A stretch of DNA of 64,000 bases from Argentina anserina (lineage: Eukaryota > Streptophyta > Magnoliopsida > Rosales > Rosaceae): NCBI RefSeq assembly GCF_933775445.1, contig NC_065873.1, positions 4,526,001 to 4,590,000 on the forward strand. Direction: 5' to 3'. The notes beneath the pieces are model-generated. The model had not been told where the DNA came from. It was given only the letters and a program-made list of their open reading frames with translations, and did no database searches. Shown here piece by piece: positions 44,101-55,695 of the stretch (the first letter of the stretch is position 1; every line of letters begins with the position of its first letter). Position numbers and translations under genes: made by a program.

Positions 44101-46406
44101 TCACTATTTCCATCAGTTTCAGTATCTTTCTTTTTTCCTTTGTCCGACTCTGTCCCACTTCCATCCAATTCAGAGTCCAGACTGAAAATCTGCTGAACCA
44201 GCTTAAGCTTTCCATCATAGACATATTTCTGCTCTGACGATAATTTTCCTTTTCTTCGGTTGAATAATAGTGCATAATGGCTGGACAGTGCTTCAAGTTC
44301 CTGGAAGTATAAAAATACAATTGCTTCAATAAATTACTCCTTCACATAGATGAAATTTAACTCCGAATTAAGAAGGGTAACCTCCAGGTGTTCTGGACCT
44401 CCATATATGTAGAAACATCGATCAAATCCCACTTCCTCATATAACTGATCCTCTTCACCTTCTAGATCAGAGTGCTTAGAATTCTTATCAACTTCTGTAC
44501 CAGTTTCTGTGATTAGAAGATCCAAGGTTTCCTTGCCTACTAGCTCGAGCACTTGCATTCCCTTTGAGGTAAAAGCTTTTCCAGTCTGTAACATGATACA
44601 AACAGTAAACAACGATTCCAATATTAGTTAGTAAGCAGAGGCAGACTACAATTGCCCGGCAAAGTAAAAGGGGAATGCAAACCTCTAACAATGATGAGGG
44701 TGCAACAGAGCCAGCACCATCACGCTGGATAGATTCTGCTAGGTTCACAGCAGAATGCTCAAGCCTAGAGAACGCAAAACAAAAGTTATTTGTTGCATCC
44801 TTACTATTCTGTCAATCGAACGAATTATAACTTTGCCAAACTCTGCATACTTGTGCCTGTCCCCAAGCTATAACATCATCTTCACTATATTCTACAATCC
44901 TAAATGGAACTTATAATCCCCTCTCCCTCTATCCCCACCCAAGAACGGATAAAGAGACAGAGGGGGCTAATGTAAAAGTAAGAGGTACAGTCATACCGAT
45001 TTGTGTATCATTTTTGGGAACAATCAGAACTTCATGTAAACATTATTTCATCCAAACAAAAATTAATTATTTTAACTGTAGAATTGATTTCAAAGATATC
45101 CAGAAAACAATGTGTTCAAATTTTTGTATCCACACTTTTGAAATTAAGATGATCAAATTCCATAATCTTAACTAAAAACGCAAAGTCCCATAGATGATTT
45201 AGACTTTCTTAGTTTAATTTCCACAAGAACAAGAGATTATATTGCAAGCCATTAAAGATATGTTGATTACTAAATTTGACTGATGCACAACCAAACACAA
45301 TAAAGACATCCACATAAAATTACATAAACACTACTCTTCTCCTCTATCACAGTAGCAGATATACTAATACATACACGAGTGAACATACTTGTGAACTAAT
45401 TCGGTACCCCCTCTGAAAGCACTTCCTAAAGCCTGCCATGCTCCTGAAGCAAAGTTCTCCACAGAGCTATCAAGTACCTTTAAATGCTGCATATATGAAT
45501 AAAGTTATAGCAACATCAAATTAAGTGTACCACAAGAGTAAACCTAACGTTCCTAACTCATTTTAATATTCATGCGAATGAAAAACTGCAAATGCTGGGA
45601 TATCAAACAAAATAGCTTTTGAACACAACTGATTCATTCAGTGTACCATAAGAAATTGATTTTAAAAAAAAGGACATAACGAACTCAAATGATGAAAATT
45701 ATACCAACATTCCAAGTTAAGATACTGCAAAATGCTTTCTAAATCAGTAAATTACAAAAAACAACAATAACAAAAATAAAAAGCAACTCATCATGACTTG
45801 ATTCATGTACTTGCCTGGCCGAGAAACGAATCCTCACTAGCTTTCTCCAACTTCTCCAGAGCAGCCTTCCGCTGCTTCTCATGCTCATCTTGGCTCTCTT
45901 GTTCACTATCCCCCTCCTCCTCAGCCGGGGCTTGCATTTCAGCAATGCTCTTTGCTGCCGTCTGAGCCGCCGCCGCAGCCTGAAAATGCACAAAGCCACC
46001 ACCACTCAAACACAGATACACCAAAAAATTGCACAAAAACCTAAACCATCCAATTTGGACTGAGCACCACAAAATCTCTGCTTCAATGAGTTCAATCTAA
46101 TAGTGACTAAACTACCGAATCAAGACTAGCCTATAAACCCTAATTTCCACAAAATTGAGTAAATTCGCGATAGAAAACGAAATTGAAATTGGAATTGGAA
46201 TTGAAATGCAGTTAGGAAAACCTAGAGATGCTTACGTTGCGAGAGATCTCTTCGGCTGCTTTCTGAAGATCTGAGAAAACGGAGGAGAATCCCCAGCCTC
46301 CGCCCCATCCTCCTCCTCCTCCGCTACTCGCAAGCGGTGCTTCTGATTTTACTTCTGCTTCTGCTTTTGATTCTGCTTGTTGCAAAGGGGCTTTCTCCTC
46401 CTCCAT
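41169..46406 (-). CDS. FAM114-like protein (DUF719/DUF7798 type)
   Basis: Nine exons on the minus strand: 46406-46236, 45979-45815, 45486-45389, 44764-44683, 44585-44382, 44300-44044, 42067-41977, 41892-41676 and 41377-41169. All phases fit and give 497 residues. The N-terminus is Glu/Ala-rich with a Gly/Trp stretch (GGGGWGGGWGFSSVFSDL), as in FAM114 proteins. The core has NFASGAWQALGSAFRGG, then TSKGMQVLELVGKETLDLL, which corresponds to the DALEFIGKKTM block of animal FAM114. Later parts are helical (FTNALAGLAVNDIIQ, CCSAVSQLLMLGKA). Animal FAM114A1/A2 have been linked to Rab2 and the Golgi. The plant role is inferred only. Intron 2 starts with GC (CCAG/GCAAGT). Intron 6 (44043-42068) contains a foldback element. 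No break was found. Confidence 0.85.
42701..43769. mobile_element. Foldback (Mutator-type MITE-like) element inside intron 6
   Basis: The whole element is a near-perfect inverted repeat. Left arm 42701 to about 43217, loop about 41 bases, right arm about 43259 to 43769. Termini are GAGTTTTTTTCACCAACAG and its complement. It is flanked by perfect 9-bp target-site duplications GTGGGTAAA (42692-42700 and 43770-43778), the length typical of Mutator-like elements. It has no transposase. The same 65-69-residue frame appears on both strands only because the sequence is palindromic. Confidence 0.93.
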
Positions 46407-46750
46407 TTTCTTGCTTCTGAGATCTTAAGCAGTTTGGAGGAAATGGACTCGATTGTTTGAAGTGGGAGTTTTAATTTGTGGAGGTTATTGAAATCGACCC
46501 GACCCGACCCTTTGCTTCGCCCTTTTGCTTTCATTGCGACGTGATTTTTAAGGCAATGGACCCGAGCGACGTCGTTTTCGTTTTCGCTTGTACGACGGCA
46601 GTTAGTGTGTCACGCATCAGTCGCATGTGACAGTTCGGTGATTCCAAATTACATTTACAATTACAAGTATAGATAGGATTCCCACTACTCTTAACCCTAG
46701 CTATATACATATTTTTATCAATTTTATGTATATATCTATACTATTACAGC
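46407..46750. promoter_or_regulatory. 5' UTR and promoter of the FAM114-like gene
   Basis: It contains a run of GACCCGACCCGACCC (46496-46510) and CGACG-containing sequence 100-170 bases upstream of the ATG. No other gene is visible. Confidence 0.35.
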
Positions 46751-47356
46751 CTATGAAGCACGGACACGCGGACAAGGATCCGTATTGCGTGTCCGACACG
46801 GACACGGACACGCTCGGACACGGTTGGATACGGCCCGGACACGCAAGTGTCGGAATCGGACACGCGAGTGTCCGAATTGGACACGCGAGTATCCAAATTG
46901 GACACGCGGACACGCACCAACTCATAATAAAAGTGAAAGTGCTTATGGTGAGAATCGAACCTTGGTCATCCAAGGCACCCAACAACTCCTCAACCATTCC
47001 AACAGATTCAATTTTTGTTATATTTATGCACACTTTAATATATATAAGGAGATAAACTCATGATAAAAATAAAAATGCTTGTAGTGGGATTCGAACCTTG
47101 GTCATCCAAATGATCCAACAAATCCTCAACCATTCCAACAGATTCAGTTTTTGTTATATTTATGCACACTTTAATATATATACATCTAAATACTTTCAAA
47201 TTTTTAAATTAATTTTTTAATAAATATATATATATATTAAAATAATTTTAATTGTCGTGTCCACCACGTGTCCGTGTCCAAAAAAAAATTTCTCTATGCC
47301 GTGTCTACGTATCGAATCCAATACGGACACTCGTGTCCGTGTCCGTGCTACATAGA
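46751..47356. mobile_element. Small element with GGACACG-rich inverted ends
   Basis: The left end CTATGAAGCACGGACACG and the right end (reverse strand) CTATGTAGCACGGACACG form inverted termini. Inside each end GGACACG/CGTGTCC is reiterated. Flanks ATTACAGC(C) and ATTACAAC(C) look like an 8-9-bp target-site duplication with one mismatch, which would suit hAT or Mutator. There is no transposase. The middle carries two tandem copies of a tRNA-related unit. Confidence 0.7.
46918..47181 (-). repeat. Tandem pair of a tRNA-derived (SINE-like) unit
   Basis: Two diverged direct copies of about 128 bp, 46918-47045 and 47054-47181. On the minus strand each has TGGAATGGTTGAGGA (A-box-like) followed by CCAAGGTTCGAATCCC or CCAAGGTTCGATTCTC (B-box). 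The acceptor stem of a tRNA is missing, so this is not a tRNA gene. Confidence 0.5.
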
Positions 47357-47617
47357 TTACAACCAAAACAAAGTTTTTCAAAGTATGTGAAAATACGCAT
47401 AGGTCCTTATATCATATACTAATTTAAAATTAATTAAAATAATTCATGGATAAAAAGATTAAAAGTAAAAGTAAAAATAAAAATAGAAAATGAAAATTGT
47501 TTTCTATAACTTCCATATGCTGTAACCACCCACTATCTCCTATTATTTTACAATAAATCTCTAATTATTTTGAAAAATGATAATCTTATCACACCCATCG
47601 GGTGTGTTATGTTCTTG

Positions 47618-47653
<36 letters not shown>

Positions 47654-48400
47654 GCTTCTTCTGGATTAGGATCATACTTTCCTCCTTTTAATTGATTATA
47701 CACGGTCGTTGTCTCCTCCGACAGTAGTTCACTCTTTTGAATCTTTTCAATGGATTCATTAGAATGGGCTAGTTGTCTTCCTTTAGATGTGATGCTTTTG
47801 ATTCTCGATAAGTTATTTGAATTTCTGACCATATTCACTTCGCCATTATTTGCAAGGGATGAAATTCTCTTTCAAGAGTATACTATATCCATTCACCACG
47901 GTGATCTCATCCTCTGGTTCCCATGCTCATGATGGTCCTCAAATATCAATGCAAAGAAACGCACAGAGAAAGAGGAGCACTATATAGTGTTTCTGAAGAA
48001 GAAAAAACATAGTACAATTTTGAGTTCTCCCGTACCTGTATTGGTCATCAAATCAAGACTCACCATTCTAGCGATAGTTATGTGGCGGACCCATTATCAT
48101 GCTCGAAGGGGTTCAGACCCCCTAGGTTTTAGGATATTTAATTTTTGCTTCGTTAATTAGCCAATTAATATATATAATTAGTTCAATTCTAGCTTAATTT
48201 CATCATGAAACCCCTCTCCCCCGAAATTTTTCATAACCAAACAATTTAAGTGAAAATTGAATTATATTATGAGTATATTTATTATTATTTTGATTAGTTT
48301 TTATTCCTTACCAATTAAAATAGGTAAAATAAATTAAAAATAAGATCTGACACCGAATTAGGGGTTCCTCTGCCTCCAACGTCCTCGGAGTGAGTTTTAG
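47357..48400. other. AT-rich intergenic DNA with a microsatellite
   Basis: 47616-47652 is a (TA)n(TG)n microsatellite. A 96-residue minus-strand frame (47838-47548) shows no recognisable family. 48100-48240 has a GGGGTTCAGACCCCCT palindrome-like motif. No gene is supported. Confidence 0.45.
47616..47652. repeat. TA/TG compound microsatellite
   Basis: About eleven TA units are followed by about eight TG units. Confidence 0.9.
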
Positions 48401-48420
48401 GGGTTTCCTTTATAGCCTTC

Positions 48421-49711
48421 GTGTTGCAGATTGTTAGATCTGTTGACAAAATTCCTTATAGTATCCCTTTGTATGTGGAGGTGGGTTCTTTGTTAGTGGT
48501 GCTGCAAGTTTTTGAGTTTGTAGGAAAGATGGAAGATGCTCTGGGTAACTTGGTGAGAACGTTGGCGTTGTCGGATAATAGTACAGTGGAGGTTGTCTTG
48601 CTGGAAGAGGTGGTGGCGACAGGTCCGATAAGGTTTTTATCTGGTCGGTGAACTTCTGACCTCTAAACCATATAAGGAGGCGTTGGTTGGGGTTCTTTGG
48701 TCGTTGTGGGGTGCTCCGGAAGATCTGCAAGATAGAGCAAGTCTCAATATCTATCTGGTAGATCATATCAATCGTATTTTGTTCTCTTTCTCTTGAGAAC
48801 AAGATTGGAGTAGAGTTCTTGAGGGTGCTCTATGGACATTTGAGAAGGCTTTATTTGCTATTGGGGTCACAGACGGTAGGGAGGACCCTTTGAAGGTGTC
48901 TCTTAAGCATCAGTTCTTTTAGATTCGAATACATGGTATTCATCCATTTTATTTAGAGAAGAAGAGAGTGTAAGCGACATGCCGCTTTATCGGTGGAGAG
49001 GTGGGTGTCCATGTGAGAATTGCCGTGAAGAGAGGGGCATGTGCATTGGGGAGCTATCTGAAAATTAGAGTGGGTGTTGATATCGAGGAGCCGTTGAAGA
49101 AGGAGATCTCTTTTTGACCGGCGGGAGAAGTAACAGCAAAGTTTTTTGATTTCGAATATGAACATCTACTTTATTTATGTTTCTTTTGTTGTTTCTTTGG
49201 ACATACATGCACTTGTTGTCCGGCGAAGGTGGCTGGGGCTATCAAGGAACCAAGATACTCTATTTTACTTAATGCTTATAAGAAAGAGCTCTGGTTGTTG
49301 GAGTCATTCAAGGGGTTTGAGATTTGGGCTCCAAAAGAAAAAACATTTAGGGTGGTCGATGGAGGTGCCAGATTTTCCGACGGCTGGTTTTGTTTGATCA
49401 CTCGATGAGATGGAGGAAGAGGGAGGAGGGGATGTCCAAGTTGGTTCTCCGAGGTCTGAAGTTTTAGGTATGGGTGAAGTTAGTTGTGACTCTAAACGGC
49501 AGCGGGTGGAGCGATTTCTCATGTCTGAGCAACCATCTACGGCAGGAAGGGTAGTGGCCCCAATTCAGGGAATTGTTTTGATGGAGCAATTGGCAGGGGG
49601 GGGTAAGTGTTCAAGGGCGTTGACCGAGAAGGTTGCGTACATTGATATCTCGCATGTTTTGAAGGAGAGGATTATGGGATTTGAATTTGAGCTTATTCCA
49701 GGAAAAGCAGG
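48421..49711 (+). pseudogene. LINE ORF1, DUF4283-type nucleic-acid-binding protein
   Basis: Translation in shifting frames gives MEDALGNLVRTLALSDN, then ALWTFEKALFAIGVTDGRED and KHQFF(W)IRIHGIHPFYLEKK, the DUF4283 fold of plant L1 ORF1. A CCHC knuckle is readable near 49170-49215 (CFFCCFFGHTCTCC). Frame changes or stops occur near 48650, 48800, 48920 and 48970. The frame 49410-49711 (MEEEGGGDVQVGSPR) is the charged C-terminal part. At 49711 the reading frame is cut by the LTR insertion and resumes at 51249. Confidence 0.75.
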
Positions 49712-51243
49712 TGATAGGAGCATTTTGTGCGACGTTCTTAACATGTTTTTACCTCAATTTGTACTTTGCTTAGCCCTTATTGTTGTACTATTGAGTCATT
49801 GAGTCGTAGTAAGAGTCATGAGCGGTATTGGATGCATTTTTGTGCTTACATGAGTTAAAATGCATAATTGGTTTAGAGTCCTAGTTTGACTAGGAATCCT
49901 TGTTAGAGTCTTACTTATGATTTTATTTTCTTATTTTCAGATTGGATTGAAGAGATAATTAAAGAAAAAAAGATGGAGCCAAGTCGTGCAACAATTAAAT
50001 AGAAGATGATCATTAAAGGCATAAAACATGACATGTTTTAGGGAATAAAACAAGGCATGTTTTAGGGATTAAAGCATGACATGTTTTAGGGAATACAACT
50101 TTCCATGTTTTAAGGGATTAAAGCATGACATTATTATAGGAAGAAAGAAGCAATTTCAAACCCTCCATCTTTCCTCTATATATACATGGCTTCACCTCTC
50201 AAATATGATGACTTCTCATTAGCATTCAAGAGCCAAAACTCTACCAAAACACCACCATAAATTTCCCTCACAAATTAGTCAAGCTGTCCACCCAAAAACT
50301 ATCATCATCTCCACCGAGTTTCACTATTGAAGACACACCTCCAAGGTTCCTACAACGTGTGATTCTCGCAACTCATCTCCATGGCTTCGTCTATTTGTGT
50401 TAATCTACAATTCTTTGTCTATGAAGATTGTAAGTTGTTGTTTATGTGGAAATATTGGTTTTGTATTTGTTTTAAAATTTTCAGATTGTATTTGATATTT
50501 TTTTGAGACTATGTCGAATCTATGTTCTTATAATTAATGAGTTTGTATTTCTATTGTTGTGTTCTAATCATCTTTCTCATACTTTTAGATAATTTTCAGA
50601 TATGTGCATATGAATTCAGTGGTTAGATGCAATCCCTAAGATTGTGTTTGAGTGCTAGATTCATCAACCATATTGACACAAATCGAATCATGCCCTAAGT
50701 AGGTTCGGTTTGTGTTGATTAAAAGTGGTAAAAATTCTGAAAATTTGCATGTGAAACCATGGTGGGTGACGCCACACATAAAACATGTCTCCAACAAAGA
50801 TTTGGTGCTTAAATGTAATCTTGTTTGATTTCTACTCTAAGTGTTATTGAATTTGATTGCATGCAAATTTAGATTAGGCCCTAGGTCAATCTAAATGTTA
50901 ATTGAAATCTTGCATGATTAGATGATCCCCTAAGGCTCTAATTGTATTGGTGTCTAAAATGTATGTAATTGGTCGAATTAGAATGCATGATAGGTTCGAA
51001 CTTGTAATTATGTGGTGTAATGGTAAATTTGGTTTAAGTTTGTTAAAGAGAAGTCGATCATGTAAATAGTAATTTAGGTTTTATTTTAGTAGTTAATAAT
51101 CAATCTCAAACCTCTCATTATTTGTTAATACTAAAAGTTTAGAGTTCCCTTCAATTCCCCGGAAAGAACGATCCCTGCTTATTCTATACTAACGATGATG
51201 TTTTACAGGGTTTATTATAGACGTTTTAACCAACGCTCTATCA
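49712..51243 (+). mobile_element. Solo LTR of the same family as the gag-only Ty3 element
   Basis: 1,532 bp from TGATAGGAGC to GCTCTATCA, flanked by perfect target-site duplications GCAGG (49707-49711 and 51244-51248). The start (TGATAGGAGC, then GCGACGTTCTTAA) and the end (ATACTAACGATG...TTTACAGGGTT) match the LTR at 4662-6230. The middle is much more diverged. It arose by recombination between the two LTRs of a full element. Confidence 0.92.
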
Positions 51244-51548
51244 GCAGGATCTCGAAAGGATTTGGCGTTAGTCAAGAGGGGCCAAACTCTAGTTTGGGAG
51301 GGTTTCTTCATGGCTCGTTTGGTTTTCCCACCTCAACTTCAAATTTTTCATGCACAGGGTACATAATAGGTAATTCGGATTTGGGGGAGAAGGTAGTTAA
51401 TTTGGGCCCAGTGGATTTTATGGGCTTAACGATGGCTAGGCCCAATTTGGAAGGGGGGGGTGTTGGTGTAGCAGTGGAGGAGTAGCTCGCAATAGCTACA
51501 GTTGGGATGATCTCTAGTTTGGTTCAAAGCAATCTGATGAGTCCGGGG

Positions 51549-52565
51549 TGTACTATGAACAACTCTTTCGTGATGGGTCCGGCTTCGACCCATCACGAGG
51601 AATGAATGCTTTATGTTGGAACTGCCAAAGGATTGGGAACTCTTGGACAGTTGATGCGCTCATAGGGTTGGTAACCCTCAACAATCCGAAGTTAATTTTT
51701 TTGTCAGAAACTAGATGTACAGTAGCAGAAATGAATGAAGTGAAACAAAGGATAAGGTGGAGGAATGCATTTACTGTTTCGTGTGAGGTGGTTACGAAGA
51801 ATAAAGGGATGAAGGTCACTAGGGATGGTGGCATGTGCCTTTTATGGAATGATGAGATTAAGGTCTCGTTATAATATTTTAGTGAGAACCACATTGATGT
51901 GATGGTAAGTGAGGAGGAGGGGATGGTAGTTTGGCGTTTCTCGGGGATCTATGGTAAACCTAGGATTGAAGATAAGCGCCTATCTCCTTGGGAGTTGATT
52001 AATTAGTTGGGAAGACAAGGGTCTGGGCCATGGCTCCTTGGGGGTGATTTCAACAAGATCATGTATGCAACAGAGAATAAAGGGGATCCTATAAGGCGAG
52101 AGAGGCAGATGGAGGGTTTTAAGGAAGCTCTAAATGTGTGTCAGTTGAAGGACTTGTTTTTCTCGGGGCCCGCATTCACTTGGGCATGGAATAGACATGG
52201 TGCCCTCATTAAAGTTTGTCTTGACCATTTTATTGCTAACTCGGAGTGGCAAAAACTCTTCTCGATTTCTAAAGTTACTTACCACCTTCCAAGTGAATCT
52301 GATCATCTTCTGCTCCTTATCCAGATTAGGAGTCATCGTCCTCGAAAGAAAAGGAAGAAGAACATGTTCTACTTCGAGGAGTTTTGGTTGAGGGAAAAAG
52401 ATGTTAAGGAGTTTGTTGTGGCCGTTTGGGAAAGTGAATTTGGGAGATGTCTGTTTTCTAGGGCTTGCTCTAAGATTTCAAACATGAGGGAATCTCTGTT
52501 AGGCTGGAGTCGGAGTAGATTTGGTAAGATTAAGAAGGAGATAAAACTGCTCAGGGAGAAGTTGA
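51549..52565 (+). pseudogene. LINE ORF2, endonuclease domain
   Basis: MNALCWNCQRIGNSWTVDAL begins the apurinic endonuclease-like domain, with FLSETRC and GGMCLLWNDEIKVSL. After a stop near 51872 it continues with GSGPWLLGGDFNKIMYATEN (the catalytic GDFN) and FTWAWNRHGALIKVCLDHF. SDHLLLLI (the SDH motif) follows. Catalytic residues N, E, D and H are mostly recognisable. The domain ends at LLREKLS, where the sequence jumps directly into the late reverse transcriptase. Confidence 0.88.
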
Positions 52566-54753
52566 GTGTGCACGCAGGCTCCAGTTATTAACCACTTATT
52601 TTTCGCTGATGATGCTTTTGTTTTCACTACAGCAGAATATAAGGATATGTGGTATATGAGGGAGATGTTTGTGAAGTACGAGCAATTCACTGGCCAACAT
52701 ATTAATTATAAGAAGAGTTCGGTGTCTTTCAGCAAGAATGTCCCACAGTGGAAGCAAGATGACCTGGCTATGGTTTCGGGGGTTCAAAGGGTTGACAAGC
52801 ATACAAAGTACCTACGGCTTCAGATTGAACTTAGTTATTCAAATGATGAGGCGTTTAGATACCTTGTTGACCGAGTACCGAAAAGAACTGGTGGGTGGAG
52901 ACAGGGCTTTGAGCTTAGCAGGGAAGGAGGTTCTCATAAAGGTCGTTGTCCAGTCCATTCGTGCTTATGTGATGAGCTATTTCGAGCTTTCCAAGCATCT
53001 ATGCTACAAAATGCATCGATTGATGTCTCGTTTCTGGTGGAATGAAGTGGGAGATGAGAGAAAAATTCATTGGGTGGCTTGGGAAAAACTCTATGTTCCT
53101 AAGAAGGAAGGTGGCTTAGGCTTTAGGGATATGAGGATTTTCAATATGGCTCTCTTGGCTAAGCAAGGATGGAGGATGATACATAGGCCTGAGTCTTTAC
53201 TTACGCGTGTGTTGAAACAGAAGTATTTTCCATCGGTGGAGTTCATGCAGGCGGAATGTGAGAGTGGCTTTTCTTTTACTTGCGTACTATTGTGAAAGGT
53301 CAGTCTTTACTTAGTAAGGGTGTTCGGTTTCATATTGGAGATGATGCTAGCATATCAATATGGATAGACCTGTGGGTCCCCATCCTTTATGGGTTTAAGC
53401 CTTTTAGTTCAATTATGGAAGGGGCAGAAGGTTTACACATTGCAGACTTAATTGATGAGGGTTGTTGGAATGAGTGGCTTATTCAAGAGCTGTTTTCTAA
53501 TTGAGAGGTTGAGAAGATTATGCAAATTCCTCTCAGTCTTAATGGAGGCAGTGATAGATTAGTATGACATTTTGATCGTAAGGGTGTGTACTCGGTCAAG
53601 AATGGATATCATATTGGGCGCATTTTAGATAGGGTGGTGATGACTATTTCCGGATTAGATTCTGGTGCGGAGAGGGCTAGATTATGGCACAAGTTATAGA
53701 GAGTTAGTGTACCCCCTAAAGTACGTATGTATGCATGGCGTCTGGCAAAGGGAATATTACCCTTACGAGCGGCTTTGGATAAAAAGTTCAAGCTCCCCGA
53801 TGTTAGTTGTGTGTTCTGCTTGGAAGAGAATGAAGATAGCTTGCATATATTCAAAAATTGTGGCGCACTCCAACCGTTTTGGAAGCATCATCTGGTAAAC
53901 ATTTCCTCTAGTTCTCAAAGGTTTGATTACTTTGATATGTGGTTTTGGGGAATGATTGACGTGTTGAATGGGGAGAAGCTGGAGCGCTTCTTTATGGCTT
54001 TGTGGGTTGTGTGGGTGAAAAGAAACAATGTGGTTTGGAAGGGTAAGGGTTTCGACCCACTAAATATGGCAGCTTGGGTGGATTCTTATCTCACTGAATA
54101 TAAAAAGGAACATGAATGCAACTTTGTTAAGCAGAACTGGTGCCGAATAAATGATAGTCTCCAACTCACGGCGGGCTCAAGATAAATATTGATGGGAGCT
54201 ACTGTGTGCATACAGGGTTGGGAGGAGTGGGGGTGGTTGTGCGTAATGGGAAGGATAGTGTATGGCCTACTTTGCTCGACCTTTCCCTTATGCTCAGTCC
54301 GCCCTCCAGATGGAAGCAGAGGCTCTACGTGCGGGGTTACTTTTGAGTATTGAGCAAGGGTGGTAGCATGTCGAGGTGGAAAGTGATTGCATTCAATTCG
54401 TTAACGCATTGCATACGACAGTAGATGACTTTTCTGATATTGAGCGTATGCTTGATGATTGTAAGAGGTATGTCAATGTGTTTCAGTTCTTTCACTTTAG
54501 ACATATTCACCATGTAACAAATAGTGTGGCAAATAGATTAGCTCACCTTGCTAGATGTAGGGATTTGGATGAGTATGGTTTAGAGGAGACTCATGCTATT
54601 ATTCAGGATGTTCTTTTCGAGGATCTTAGTGATTCTATTCATGTAGCTCGGGGTTTTGGCTCTATGTCCACCCCCCAGATGCATAGTTTAAATTCAATAA
54701 ACTTATTATTTAACTTCAGGTTCATCCCCCATTTTTTAAAAAGGGTTAAATAA
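52566..54753 (+). pseudogene. LINE ORF2, end of reverse transcriptase, zf-RVT and RNase H-like domain
   Basis: It starts at INHLFFADDAFVFTTA, the catalytic (F)ADD box of the reverse transcriptase. The upstream fingers and palm (several hundred residues) are missing. It continues with QHINYKKSSVSFSKN, RFWWNEVGDERKIHWVAWEK and GLGFRDMRIFNMALLAKQ. The zf-RVT region is VPPKVRMYAWRLAKGILPLR with CVFCLEENEDSLHIFKNC. A plant-type RNase H-like tail follows (INIDGSYC, MEAEALRAGLL, ANRLAHLAR), interrupted by stops near 53504, 53697, 54184 and 54366 and by frameshifts near 52890 and 53290. Confidence 0.9.
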
Positions 54754-54843
54754 TACATTTCTTTTGATCATAAAATATAAAAATCTAAGAATTTACCCAA
54801 AAAAAAAAAAGAAGAAGCTTGAAGTAACAAATGAATGGATAAT

Positions 54844-55054
54844 TGTTAAAGGAAAAACATCATTAATGTGCTTTCGTTAATGCAAATAAAGGAATAAGTT
54901 AATGATGTTTATGGTTAACGGATGTAACGGATCAATCACCATTATGTAGCCTTAATTACTATTGTAATTACCATTTATTTCTATTGTAATCTTGACCCCT
55001 ATATAAAGAGGATTATCAATTAGATGAGTAGATCATTTCATTTTTCCTATAACA
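54844..55054 (+). repeat. 5' LTR of the old Copia element
   Basis: It runs TGTTAAAGGAAAAAC to CCTATAACA. A TATATAAAG box lies at 55002-55010. It is directly followed by the primer-binding site. Confidence 0.92.
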
Positions 55055-55695
55055 CGTTATCAGCACATGTCTTTAACCAGTGAGTTTTTCAAAAAAAAAG
55101 GAGAGAGATCAAAACCCTAGCAAAATTATGTCGCAGCCCACCTTTAATTTTCACAACCATTGCTGAAGAAAAAAAGAAAAAACCAGCTGAAGAAGAAAAA
55201 TATGCAGAAACCGATTTGTGCTTTGGACACCCAGATTTCCACTATGGGCACCAAACCTAGCCGGCGCCAATCTGCATGGCTACCATCTTCTCCGATTTGC
55301 CTCCGCCTCACCTTGCGCAAGTACCAGCAAGGGCAAATCCGAAAACAATGGCGACCTGCGACTTGAAGCTGCAACGACGACCTGCGCCGGCGATCCAGCA
55401 ACCCAGCTCTGACCCGGTTGTGCGCGACCCAGCCTTGGTCGTCCAACCCAGAACAACGGCAAAATTAGTGGCGAAGGCCCAGCGCCGACGATGATCCAGC
55501 TGGTACCTTATAATCCCAACAGTTCGATCATCCTAGATAGGACGACGCGAGAGTCTTGCCCAAAAGCCGGCGTGCCTCGCTCACCATTCCACCGCAGATC
55601 GGCGACGCATGCCACTCTCCTTCTCATTCCGTCGACCCGGATCTGTCGATCCCACCCACGCGCCCGACCCAGATCTACTTGATCCGATCCATGAT
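55055..55695 (+). other. Leader of the old Copia element, locally GC-rich
   Basis: The base composition contrasts with its AT-rich surroundings. Overlapping frames on both strands exist because stops are rare in GC-rich DNA. No protein family is recognised. Such leaders are known in Retrofit-type elements. Confidence 0.5.

Larger units (their letters stand above)
48400..54811 (+). mobile_element. L1-type LINE, dead, interrupted by a solo LTR
   Basis: The order is ORF1 (DUF4283 plus zinc knuckle), ORF2 endonuclease, the end of reverse transcriptase, a zf-RVT region and a C-terminal RNase H-like domain, ending in an A-run at 54799-54810. This is the standard plant L1 layout. It is broken by many stops, by the insertion at 49712-51243 and by an internal deletion near 52565. 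No clear target-site duplication was found. The left border is approximate. Confidence 0.88.

Noticed and set aside
47054..47181. A tRNA gene suggested by GGTTCGAATCCC on the minus strand
   Set aside because: A- and B-box-like motifs exist, but no acceptor stem or anticodon arm can be formed, and the unit is tandemly duplicated within a repeat.
55144..55682. Overlapping frames on both strands as a gene
   Set aside because: GC-rich leader of a Copia element lacks stops by composition; no domain is visible.
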